NCBI GenBank assembly: GCA_007134665.1 | Contig: SLKH01000036.1 | Span: 1-7,708, forward strand | Reading direction: 5' to 3' | Source of the DNA: Balneolaceae bacterium | Lineage (GTDB): Bacteria; Bacteroidota; Rhodothermia; Balneolales; Balneolaceae | DNA length: 7,708 nt | Made by a program: the position numbers and the translations under genes | In this document: positions 1-6,796 of the stretch, piece by piece | How the letters are laid out: the number at the start of each line of letters is the position of its first letter | How positions within the stretch are numbered: the first letter of the stretch is position 1 | The notes under the pieces: model-generated | Databases searched by the model: none | The model's input: the letters and a program-made list of their open reading frames with translations, nothing else | What the model was told of the DNA's origin: nothing

Positions 1-245
1 ATTTGATATCGCATAAGTCCAATAACGATTGCCATATCGGGCTGGATCGGGTACTGACAGAATGGAGTTTAGTTTGTTCCTAAGCATGATAGTCTTGTAA
101 TAAAAACGATTTTTGCTTAAGAGATGACAGAATCAGCCCGAATATTATGTAAGGAATTTCCCTACAATTTGTGAAGATGTAACAAAATTGTTGATTATGG
201 ATCTATTCTGTAACAATAAATAATGGCAAAAACTTACCTCTGTTT
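1..245. other. Left-edge region, mostly non-coding, upstream of the kinase gene
   Basis: No complete gene is visible. Two short open traces touch the edge. One is a plus-strand frame ending at the TAA at 81-83, which could be the tail of an upstream gene. The other is a minus-strand frame starting at an ATG at 35-33 and running off the edge (it begins MAIVIGLMRYQ). Neither is long enough to identify. From about 84 to 245 the DNA is AT-rich and contains stops in all frames. It presumably holds the promoter of the kinase gene, but I found no exact match to the Bacteroidota -7 element TAnnTTTG. Confidence 0.5.
178..216. promoter_or_regulatory. Direct repeat TGTAACAA, possible operator upstream of the kinase
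   Basis: The octamer TGTAACAA occurs at 178-185 and again at 209-216. Start-to-start spacing is 31 bp, close to three helical turns, so both copies would face the same side of the DNA. The second copy lies 29 bp before the kinase ATG. The first copy runs into a small inverted repeat (AACAA at 181-185, TTGTT at 188-192). The placement suits a transcription factor site, but the motif is short and AT-rich and may be chance. Confidence 0.22.
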
Positions 246-1160
246 ATGCAAGTCACAAATTTGAAAAAGCCGTTACAGGGCATCACCAATGAGGAATATA
301 ATGCCCTTGATATGCATTCATTCCTGAATATCCTGAATATCATAAACATGCAGATCAGCCTGTTGAAAGTTGATGTTAGTGATTCAGGCCCGCTCGATAA
401 TATATTAGAATCAACAGGCAAACTTGCTGAGAAAATCAAAGATAAAGACAGGTTAGCTTTTCAACCTGATAACATCATAGATTACCAAAACAGTGTTTGG
501 GAAGCACTTGATCAAATAGATTTGTCAGTAAAAGCTGTGCCGAATAATATTCTGAACGAAACGAGAGAAATTTTAAGTGAAGTGTTCAGGGTAATGGAAG
601 TCAGAGCTGAAGAGTTTAACAGGAGATTGGATGAGCCGGATCACTGGGAGCAATTTACAATTGATGAATTCAAAGCTGATTTCAGAAATTTTTTCCATGC
701 GATTGAAAAGAACAGTAAGGGGAAATACCGGATCATTCACAATATTGCAAAACAGGAAGACAATGATTATCTCGTTCAGTTTAATGTGGAGAGTAAGGAA
801 AAAGGACTGATACGTATGCCCCTGGTGTTTAAAGATGTAATTCGTGATCTCATTGCCAATGCCCGGAAATACACAGATCCGGGTGGCCAAATTGATATTG
901 GAATTCATTATGACAGAGACAGGCTCAAATTTGTTGTAAAAGACAATGGAATAGGAATTCCGGAAAATGAATTGTCAAGGGTATTTGAATATGGGTATCG
1001 TGCTACCAATGTGAGGAATAAAAAAACAATGGGAGGTGGTTTTGGACTGACCAAAGCTCTCTATGTCACCCGTAAGTTTGATGGTGAAATCCGAATCGAA
1101 TCAGAAGAAGGAGAGGGGACAAAAGTGCAAATTGAATTACCGGTCCCGCGTAAAACCTGA
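246..1160 (+). CDS. Soluble sensor-type histidine kinase (GHKL ATP-binding protein)
   Basis: The protein has 304 residues and probably autophosphorylates with ATP to signal to an unidentified partner. The C-terminal half is a clear HATPase_c domain: N-box DLIANARKYT with Asn205, G1 box DNGIGIP at 233-239, F-box around Phe247, and G2 box GGGFGL at 263-268. Near the N-terminus, His24 in HSFLN at the start of an amphipathic helix matches the HxxxN pattern of phosphoacceptor histidines and is the best candidate. A roughly 130-residue helical linker separates it from the ATPase domain. There is no signal peptide, membrane helix, PAS, GAF or receiver domain, so it should be cytosolic and depend on another protein for input. 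No response regulator lies in the window. The start has no Shine-Dalgarno sequence and no upstream in-frame start was seen nearby. An anti-sigma-type kinase is an alternative role. Confidence 0.88.
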   Translation: MQVTNLKKPLQGITNEEYNALDMHSFLNILNIINMQISLLKVDVSDSGPLDNILESTGKLAEKIKDKDRLAFQPDNIIDYQNSVWEALDQIDLSVKAVPNNILNETREILSEVFRVMEVRAEEFNRRLDEPDHWEQFTIDEFKADFRNFFHAIEKNSKGKYRIIHNIAKQEDNDYLVQFNVESKEKGLIRMPLVFKDVIRDLIANARKYTDPGGQIDIGIHYDRDRLKFVVKDNGIGIPENELSRVFEYGYRATNVRNKKTMGGGFGLTKALYVTRKFDGEIRIESEEGEGTKVQIELPVPRKT

Positions 1161-1224
1161 TGAACAAGAAAAGATTTAACGGAACCGGTTATCAATAAAA
1201 AATCATTGAGAAAAACTTAAACCG

Positions 1225-2589
1225 TCACGCTTCAGGCTGCATTTCAAGAATCTCTTTTAAACCGTTTTTCAATTCATTTTCTGAAAAACTGTGGTCTGAG
1301 AGTTTTCCGGCGAAATAATCTTCGTAAGCTTGCATATCAACAAAACCGTGGCCGCAAAGGTTTAAAAGAATCGTTTTGCTGACCCCCTCTTTTTTAGCCT
1401 GTTCAGCTTCCCGGATTACCTGTGCGATACCGTGAGTTGCTTCCGGCGCAGCGATAATTCCCTCGGTCTTGGCAAATGTGACACCGGCCTCAAAGCACTC
1501 GAGCTGCTGAATAGCTACCGCTTCGATCAATTCATCTTTCAATAGCTGGCTGCAAAGAACACTCGCGCCATGATACCTGAGGCCGCCGGCATGAATTGCT
1601 GCAGGTTTAAAATTGTGTCCTAAAGTGTACATCGGCAGTAATGGTGTGTAGCCTGCCGAATCTCCAAAATCATACAGAAATTCGCCCTGGGTTAATTTGG
1701 GACAAGAGGCAGGTTCAACGGCGACAAACCGTGTTTTTTTACCATCAGAGAGATTGTTTTTCAGAAATGGAAATGAAATACCTGCAAAATTGGATCCGCC
1801 GCCAAGAGGGGCAACGATTACATCCGGGTAATCACCGGCATACTCAAGTTGTTTGATACTTTCCTGTCCAATCACGGTTTGATGCAGCAATACGTGATTT
1901 AATACCGAGCCGAGAGAATATTTTGTATGATCGTCTTGTACGGCGCGTTCAATTGCTTCGGAGATTGCAATACCAAGGCTGCCGCTCGTTTCCGGGTCAT
2001 CCGCAAGGATGTTACGCCCGGCCTGGGTACGGTCGCTCGGTGAAGGATAGACTTCAGCACCAAACGTATTCATCATGACTTTACGGTATGGCTTTTGATC
2101 ATAACTGATACGCACCATGTATACTTCACAGTTGATATCGAATTGAGAACAAGCAAATGCTAACGCGGTTCCCCATTGGCCGGCACCGGTTTCAGTAGTG
2201 ATGTTTTTCACACCTTCTTGTTTGTTGTAATAAACCTGGGCAACGGCTGTATTTGGTTTATGGGAACCGCTCGGGCTGACCCCTTCATATTTATAGTAAA
2301 TTTTTGCAGGTGTATCGAGTAATTTTTCCAATCCTGTTGCGCGGTACATCGGTGAGGGGCGCCATATTTTGTAGATATCACGTACCTGATCGGGGATTTC
2401 AATATAGCGATCTGCAGAAACTTCCTGCTGAATGAGGCCCATCGGAAAAATCGGGCTCAGGTCATCCGGCCCGGCTGGTTGCCCGGTTTTAGGGTTGAGT
2501 GGCGGCTGTGGCTTGTTAGGCATATCGGCTACAATGTTATACCAGTGCGAAGGGATGTCCGATTCATCCAGGAAAATTTTTCTGCTCAT
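1225..2589 (-). CDS. trpB: Tryptophan synthase beta chain, type 2 (TrpB2)
   Basis: This cytosolic PLP enzyme of 454 residues is expected to condense indole with serine (or a serine derivative) to give tryptophan. The length and the long N-terminal extension before the fold (about residues 1-80) are typical of TrpB2 rather than the roughly 400-residue TrpB1. The PLP lysine is Lys111 in SGSHKPNTA. The catalytic glutamate is Glu133 in ETGAGQWG, and the PLP phosphate loop is GGGSN at 263-267. Cys412 in LCGHG sits where TrpB1 has the serine that contacts the PLP ring nitrogen. No trpA or other trp gene is adjacent, which is usual for TrpB2; such copies often act as stand-alone indole-salvage enzymes. 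The ATG at 2589-2587 is preceded by AGGA (complement of 2600-2603) at a 10-nt spacing. The gene is convergent with the kinase and divergent from the cytochrome operon. Confidence 0.95.
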   Translation of the reverse strand: MSRKIFLDESDIPSHWYNIVADMPNKPQPPLNPKTGQPAGPDDLSPIFPMGLIQQEVSADRYIEIPDQVRDIYKIWRPSPMYRATGLEKLLDTPAKIYYKYEGVSPSGSHKPNTAVAQVYYNKQEGVKNITTETGAGQWGTALAFACSQFDINCEVYMVRISYDQKPYRKVMMNTFGAEVYPSPSDRTQAGRNILADDPETSGSLGIAISEAIERAVQDDHTKYSLGSVLNHVLLHQTVIGQESIKQLEYAGDYPDVIVAPLGGGSNFAGISFPFLKNNLSDGKKTRFVAVEPASCPKLTQGEFLYDFGDSAGYTPLLPMYTLGHNFKPAAIHAGGLRYHGASVLCSQLLKDELIEAVAIQQLECFEAGVTFAKTEGIIAAPEATHGIAQVIREAEQAKKEGVSKTILLNLCGHGFVDMQAYEDYFAGKLSDHSFSENELKNGLKEILEMQPEA

Positions 2590-2900
2590 GTGATTCTGAT
2601 CCTAATGGGTTTGATATAATTGATTAAAGAGTGAAAACGCACAATAAAATAGTATTAAAAGAGAAAATGTCTACAGCAAATTCTTCGATAAACGAAATCT
2701 ATGCATGAATGTCGAAACTGTAAGGCCGCTTATAAATGATTGGATTTTAAAAATCAAAGAAATTCGATTTATGGTGTACCCGCAAATGTGCCTTCTATGA
2801 GAGTTTTGAAATCCACTATTGACATACTAACAGAAGTTTCACAAATTTACGCTATTGTTTTAGACAAAAGAGTATTAAATCTTTTTATATTCGATAGTGC
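2590..2900. other. Divergent intergenic region between trpB2 and the cytochrome operon
   Basis: These 311 bp separate two divergent start codons and should contain both promoters. Frames across it are short. The longest plus-strand frame (2740-2940, TTG start) runs into the cytochrome gene in another frame and reads as low-complexity, so I do not call it. Promoter-like pieces are TTGACA at 2819-2824 on the plus strand without a good -10 partner, and TAAATTTG on the minus strand (2849-2842). The latter fits the Bacteroidota TAnnTTTG element, but the nearest TTTG (2868-2865) is only 15 nt away, shorter than usual. A TATAAT at 2615-2620 is on the plus strand. No riboswitch, tRNA or strong hairpin was seen. 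Confidence 0.5.
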
Positions 2901-4991
2901 ATGTCCCACTCAGATTTCGATCAAAACTCAAGATGGGTAAAACCGATATTGTACCTGGTTACGGGTTTTATCGTCTTTGAAACAGTTACAGGTTTATCTA
3001 TCTATTTTCTGCCCTTCAGCCTTGCAAACCAGGTGATGGTTTTGATACATACTGGTGTTGGCCTGTTGTTTCTGTTGCCGTACCTGTGGTATCAATACCG
3101 ACACTGGCTGACATATAAAAGCCGCCCCTGGAATGAATTTGTTGTTACCGGATATGTTTCGATGGCTGCAACTCTTGTTGCTGTTATTTCCGGTGTCGTT
3201 CTTACCTGGCAAGCGGTTTTCGGAACTCATATTGTTGCATTCTGGAAGAATCTCCACATTGCATCCACTTTTGTTCTGATTGCAGCTTTAATTCCGCATA
3301 TCGGGTTGATCTTTTACAGGGATTCGAAATCAGCAGAGAGCAATGGGACGAATCGTATTAGAAAAAACGCACAAAGACGATTCGGATTTAACAGCATTTA
3401 TATCGTATTCCTTCAATTTGCCATGGTAGGACTATTTATGTTTGCTTATACCCCGCGGGAATTTTCAAGAGAAATACCAGACGATTACTTTTATCATCAT
3501 GGTTCTGAAAGTCCCTTCTACCCAAGCCTCGCAACAACCTCGGATGGAAAGTTAATTCCTGCAGAACTCCTGGGAGGATCCGATTCATGCGGCACGGCCG
3601 GTTGTCATTCGGAGATCTATGAAGAATGGGAAGTGAGTGCACACAGATATTCAGCGGAAGATCCATTTTTCAGGGTGATTCAACAGAACATGGGTGAACA
3701 AAAAGGAGCAGTTGCAGCCCGCTATTGTGCAGGTTGTCACGATCCTATCGGGCTGTTTGCCGGTTCTGCAAATCTATATGCCGATGAGCTGACAAACCAG
3801 GTCGGTTTGAAGGAGGGCGTTTCATGTATATCCTGTCATGCGATCACAGAAGCTGATGTACAGGGAAATGCGGATTTTGTGATTGAACCTCCGGAGAGGT
3901 ATATCTTCGAACTTCATGACAACCGGGTAGCCAAATGGATCAGTGACTTTTTAATCAGGGCTTATCCTGAAAAGCACGTAGAGAGTTACAGAAGGCCTTT
4001 ATATAAAACATCCGAGTATTGCGGAGCCTGCCATAAGCAATATATCGATGAAGATATCAATGATGTGGGGTGGGTTCAGCTGCAGAATCAGTATGATCAA
4101 TGGAGAAAAAGCCATTGGTTTACGGATATGGATCCCATTTCCACAGTAGAGTGCAGGGAGTGCCACATGCCGCTTGTAGAGTCACTTGATCCGTCGAGCG
4201 GTGATGCAATGGATTATAACAGAACCCCTGATGACGGGATGCACCGAAGTCACCGGTTCCTGGGTGCAAATCAGTTTGTACCAAAACTTCTTGACCTGCC
4301 CAATGCTGACGAGCATATACAAATGATCGAAGAGTGGTTAAGGGGAGATTTTGAGATACCGGAAATAGAAGATAAATGGGTAAGTGGCCCTGCGGTACCG
4401 ATTACAGTGATCAGCCCGGATAGTATTCGGGCCGGTGAAACACTACGGATGGATGTATTGATCACCAATAAAAAAGCAGGCCATGAATTCCCTACAGGCC
4501 CGCTTGATATGATACAGACATGGATCGAGATCATTGCAGAAGATCAAAATGGTAACAGGTTATTCGAATCCGGAACACTGGATGAAAATTATTTTATCGA
4601 GCCGGGAGCTTTCATGTTCAAGGCTGAACCGGTTGATCAATATGGCAACCTGATAGACAGACATAATCTATGGGAAATGGTAGGCGTCAGATACAGCCGT
4701 GCTTTGTATCCGGGACGTTCAGATTATGCACGTTTTTTCATGCAGCTTGATGAAGAGGAAACGAAATATCAGGTTGTTAATGAAGAAAACCCGGCAGTCT
4801 ATACTCTGGATAATATTTCAGAAACTGTGAGTGAAGTACGAATTACAGCTAAATTGCAATACAGAAAAATAAACCAGTTTCTGATGAACGAGGTATTTGC
4901 AGAAGTTGTCGAAAGTGAAACCTCTCCAGTTACAACTGTTTCTGAACACACACGTAAAGTGAAAATTATTCAAGAGGTACCGTTACCATGA
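2901..4991 (+). CDS. Membrane b-type/pentaheme c-type cytochrome fusion
   Basis: The 696-residue protein starts with five predicted membrane helices (about 15-38, 43-64, 82-105, 114-137, 164-184). Basic loops at 65-76 and 138-161 place the rest outside the cytoplasm. Helices 2 and 4 carry His50/His68 and His119/His133, arranged like the bis-histidine ligands of a diheme cytochrome b. The exported part has five heme c attachment sites: a CX4CH at 230-236, then CxxCH at 276-280, 309-313, 374-378 and 418-422. Trp-x-x-Ser-x-His segments near 243-248 and 401-405 resemble those after hemes in cytochrome c554-like proteins and may supply distal ligands. Residues about 490-690 look like a beta-sandwich containing the GHEFPTG motif common in multiheme cytochromes. 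The likely role is quinol-linked electron transfer to a periplasmic or surface acceptor; the substrate is unknown. No Shine-Dalgarno precedes the ATG. It is the first gene of a three-gene operon. Confidence 0.9.
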   Translation: MSHSDFDQNSRWVKPILYLVTGFIVFETVTGLSIYFLPFSLANQVMVLIHTGVGLLFLLPYLWYQYRHWLTYKSRPWNEFVVTGYVSMAATLVAVISGVVLTWQAVFGTHIVAFWKNLHIASTFVLIAALIPHIGLIFYRDSKSAESNGTNRIRKNAQRRFGFNSIYIVFLQFAMVGLFMFAYTPREFSREIPDDYFYHHGSESPFYPSLATTSDGKLIPAELLGGSDSCGTAGCHSEIYEEWEVSAHRYSAEDPFFRVIQQNMGEQKGAVAARYCAGCHDPIGLFAGSANLYADELTNQVGLKEGVSCISCHAITEADVQGNADFVIEPPERYIFELHDNRVAKWISDFLIRAYPEKHVESYRRPLYKTSEYCGACHKQYIDEDINDVGWVQLQNQYDQWRKSHWFTDMDPISTVECRECHMPLVESLDPSSGDAMDYNRTPDDGMHRSHRFLGANQFVPKLLDLPNADEHIQMIEEWLRGDFEIPEIEDKWVSGPAVPITVISPDSIRAGETLRMDVLITNKKAGHEFPTGPLDMIQTWIEIIAEDQNGNRLFESGTLDENYFIEPGAFMFKAEPVDQYGNLIDRHNLWEMVGVRYSRALYPGRSDYARFFMQLDEEETKYQVVNEENPAVYTLDNISETVSEVRITAKLQYRKINQFLMNEVFAEVVESETSPVTTVSEHTRKVKIIQEVPLP
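2943..3311 (+). other. Region encoding the four-helix, putative diheme b domain
   Basis: Residues 15-137 form four hydrophobic helices. His50 begins helix 2 (IHTGVG) and His68 lies just after it. His119 begins helix 4 and His133 lies near its end, 14 residues on. Pairing His50 with His119 and His68 with His133 would place one heme near each membrane face, as in cytochrome b561-like and DUF4405-like domains. Heme binding is inferred from this geometry only. Confidence 0.6.
3588..4166 (+). other. Region encoding five heme c attachment motifs
   Basis: The motifs lie at 3588-3608 (C-GTAG-CH), 3726-3740 (CAGCH), 3825-3839 (CISCH), 4020-4034 (CGACH) and 4152-4166 (CRECH). The first has four residues between the cysteines instead of two, a variant known from some cytochromes c3. 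The layout suggests an imperfect internal duplication: heme motif, then W..S.H, then a further CxxCH, once at residues 230-280 and again at 374-422. Confidence 0.85.
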
Positions 4992-6796
4992 TATCCGGAT
5001 TGTCACGCAGAAAAAAAAGAATTGTATGGTCGTCATCGCTTACCCTTTTTCTCGTAATCATCATAGCAGCGGTGATTTGGAATGAAGGTGAATCGGAAGA
5101 ATATCTGCCCGGACAGGAAGTTGAAGGATTAACAAGCAGGTTGATGAGAGAGCTGCCGGATGATATACCCGCTGCGCACTTTGAAAATGTGACAGAACAG
5201 GCCGGAATTGATTTCAAACATTTTTATGGTGAAAGAGGATCGAGAATTACAGAGGATATGGGATCAGGAGTGGCATGGATAGACTATAACAATAACGGAT
5301 ACCAGGACTTGTTTATAGTTAATAATTCCGGTTCAATGGATCTGTCTGCCGAAGAATTTGAAAATTCTCCGGCTCATACCATGCTCTACAGGAATAATGG
5401 TGACGGCACATTTACAGATGTAACAGCGGAGTCCGGCCTGAAAGTAAGGATACATGGCATGGCAACAGCCTGGGCTGATATTGATAATAACGGATATATT
5501 GACTGTCTTATAACCGGTTATGGCCAAAATCACCTGTTCAAAAATAATGGTGATGGAACATTTACCGACATTACGGAACAGGCGGGTTTAAGTGGAAAAG
5601 ACGGATTCTGGGCAGGAGCTTCGTGGGGTGATTTCAATGGAAACGGATTTGTAGATCTATATATCACCGGCTATTTGTCCTATTTCGAAATACCGGATGT
5701 TGCCGAAATAAGAGAACTTCAGGAACCACCTTCAATTAATCCATCCGTATTTGATCCGATCCGTAATCTGTTTTACGTGAATAACGGGGATGGCACCTTC
5801 AGTGAAATGGCTCAGGAGTATGGAATTGCAAATGCTGAAGGAAAAGGGCTTGAAGCAGCATGGGTCGATCTGACCGGCAATAATCTTCCGGATCTCTATG
5901 TAGCCAATGATGTTACTGACAATATGCTGTTCAGGAATATGGGTGACGGGCAGTTTATGAATATCAGTTACCAGGCCAAAGTGGCTGATTACCGTGGTTC
6001 TATGGGAATTGCCATTGGAGACTGGGATGGTGACGAAGATCTGGATCTCTTCATCACTCATTGGATTGCCCAGGAAAATGCTTTTTACAATAATCTCTGG
6101 ATGGAAGATGGACAGCAGATGCTGTTTTTCAGGGACGAAGCCGATCGATATGGTTTGGGGCAATCGTCTCTCGATTACGTTGGCTGGGCAACGTCTTTTT
6201 TTGATTTTGATAATGATGGCCGGCCGGATCTTTATGTAATAAACGGTCATACAAATCAGAATTTTAAAAACCCCAAAGAGCTGATAGCCATGAAAGACCA
6301 GCTTTATTGGAATCGTAACAATGAGGAAGGTTTTTATGAAGTTTCACCCATAGCAGGAAATTATTTCCAGGAAGAGTATGTAGGCCGGGGTGGTGCTTAT
6401 GCTGATTTTAATAATAATGGAAAGCTGGATTTGTTTATCGTTAATCACGGGGCCCCGGGGGTTTTGCTGGAAAACAGGACAGAAAGTGATTACCATTGGT
6501 TACAGGTTCAGTTAACCGGCACGGAAAGCAATCGTTCTGCTATCGGTGCAAAGCTAAGGCTGGTTAACCGGGATGGAGCTCAAATCAAACAGGTAGGAAT
6601 GCAGCCGTCATATCTGTCTCAGAACAGTCTGGTTCAGCATTTTGGAATGAAGAATTCCATAGTGGCAGACAGTTTATATATTCAATGGCCAGGCGGAACT
6701 ATACAGATCTTTACCGGGCTGGAAGCAAACCAGCGAATTATGATAACTGAAGGTAAAGAGGAATATACAGCCTGGAAACCTGGTAAAAATGATTAA
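4988..6796 (+). CDS. Membrane-anchored CRTAC1-like protein: VCBS/FG-GAP propeller with ASPIC/UnbV domain
   Basis: The 602-residue protein begins with a basic stretch (RRKKR, 7-11) and one hydrophobic helix (14-30). This is a signal-anchor or uncleaved signal peptide, since no lipobox cysteine is present. The rest is extracytoplasmic. Seven DxDxxGxxD-type loops appear at about 99-107, 164-172, 215-223, 294-302, 345-353, 406-414 and 473-481, 51-79 residues apart, alternating with NNGDGTF-type segments. This is the FG-GAP/VCBS pattern of a seven-bladed, probably calcium-binding propeller. The fourth loop (DLTGNNLPD) is degenerate. Residues about 515-585 match the ASPIC/UnbV domain (SAIGAKLRL, SQNSLVQHFG, IQWPGG). 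Its ATG overlaps the cytochrome stop as ATGA, and GAGG at 4974-4977 may serve as a ribosome site. No catalytic residues are recognised. A role as scaffold or adhesion partner of the cytochrome is inferred. Confidence 0.9.
   Translation: MISGLSRRKKRIVWSSSLTLFLVIIIAAVIWNEGESEEYLPGQEVEGLTSRLMRELPDDIPAAHFENVTEQAGIDFKHFYGERGSRITEDMGSGVAWIDYNNNGYQDLFIVNNSGSMDLSAEEFENSPAHTMLYRNNGDGTFTDVTAESGLKVRIHGMATAWADIDNNGYIDCLITGYGQNHLFKNNGDGTFTDITEQAGLSGKDGFWAGASWGDFNGNGFVDLYITGYLSYFEIPDVAEIRELQEPPSINPSVFDPIRNLFYVNNGDGTFSEMAQEYGIANAEGKGLEAAWVDLTGNNLPDLYVANDVTDNMLFRNMGDGQFMNISYQAKVADYRGSMGIAIGDWDGDEDLDLFITHWIAQENAFYNNLWMEDGQQMLFFRDEADRYGLGQSSLDYVGWATSFFDFDNDGRPDLYVINGHTNQNFKNPKELIAMKDQLYWNRNNEEGFYEVSPIAGNYFQEEYVGRGGAYADFNNNGKLDLFIVNHGAPGVLLENRTESDYHWLQVQLTGTESNRSAIGAKLRLVNRDGAQIKQVGMQPSYLSQNSLVQHFGMKNSIVADSLYIQWPGGTIQIFTGLEANQRIMITEGKEEYTAWKPGKND

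Noticed and set aside
573..908. 111-codon minus-strand frame inside the kinase gene
   Set aside because: It is the antisense shadow of a gene with intact ATPase motifs and shows no domain of its own.
1161..1224. Bidirectional terminator between the convergent kinase and trpB2 genes
   Set aside because: Only a weak 5-bp stem (TCAAT 1192-1196 / ATTGA 1205-1209) and a palindromic AACCGGTT without a loop are present, with no GC-rich stem.
2615..2620. TATAAT on the plus strand as a -10 box
   Set aside because: It is nearly 290 bp from the cytochrome start, has no clear -35 partner, and TATAAT is not the preferred element in this bacterial group.
2740..2940. 66-codon plus-strand frame with a TTG start upstream of the cytochrome
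   Set aside because: It overlaps the start of the cytochrome gene in another frame, has no recognisable domain or ribosome site, and lies in AT-rich intergenic DNA.
2901..4991. Known nitrite or hydroxylamine reductase (NrfA, Hao)
   Set aside because: There is no CxxCK site, the heme number and order differ, and the N-terminal membrane bundle and C-terminal beta domain do not fit those enzymes.
5732..6250. 172-codon minus-strand frame inside the CRTAC1-like gene
   Set aside because: It is antisense to a clear domain-bearing gene; the repetitive codons of the propeller leave the opposite strand open by chance.
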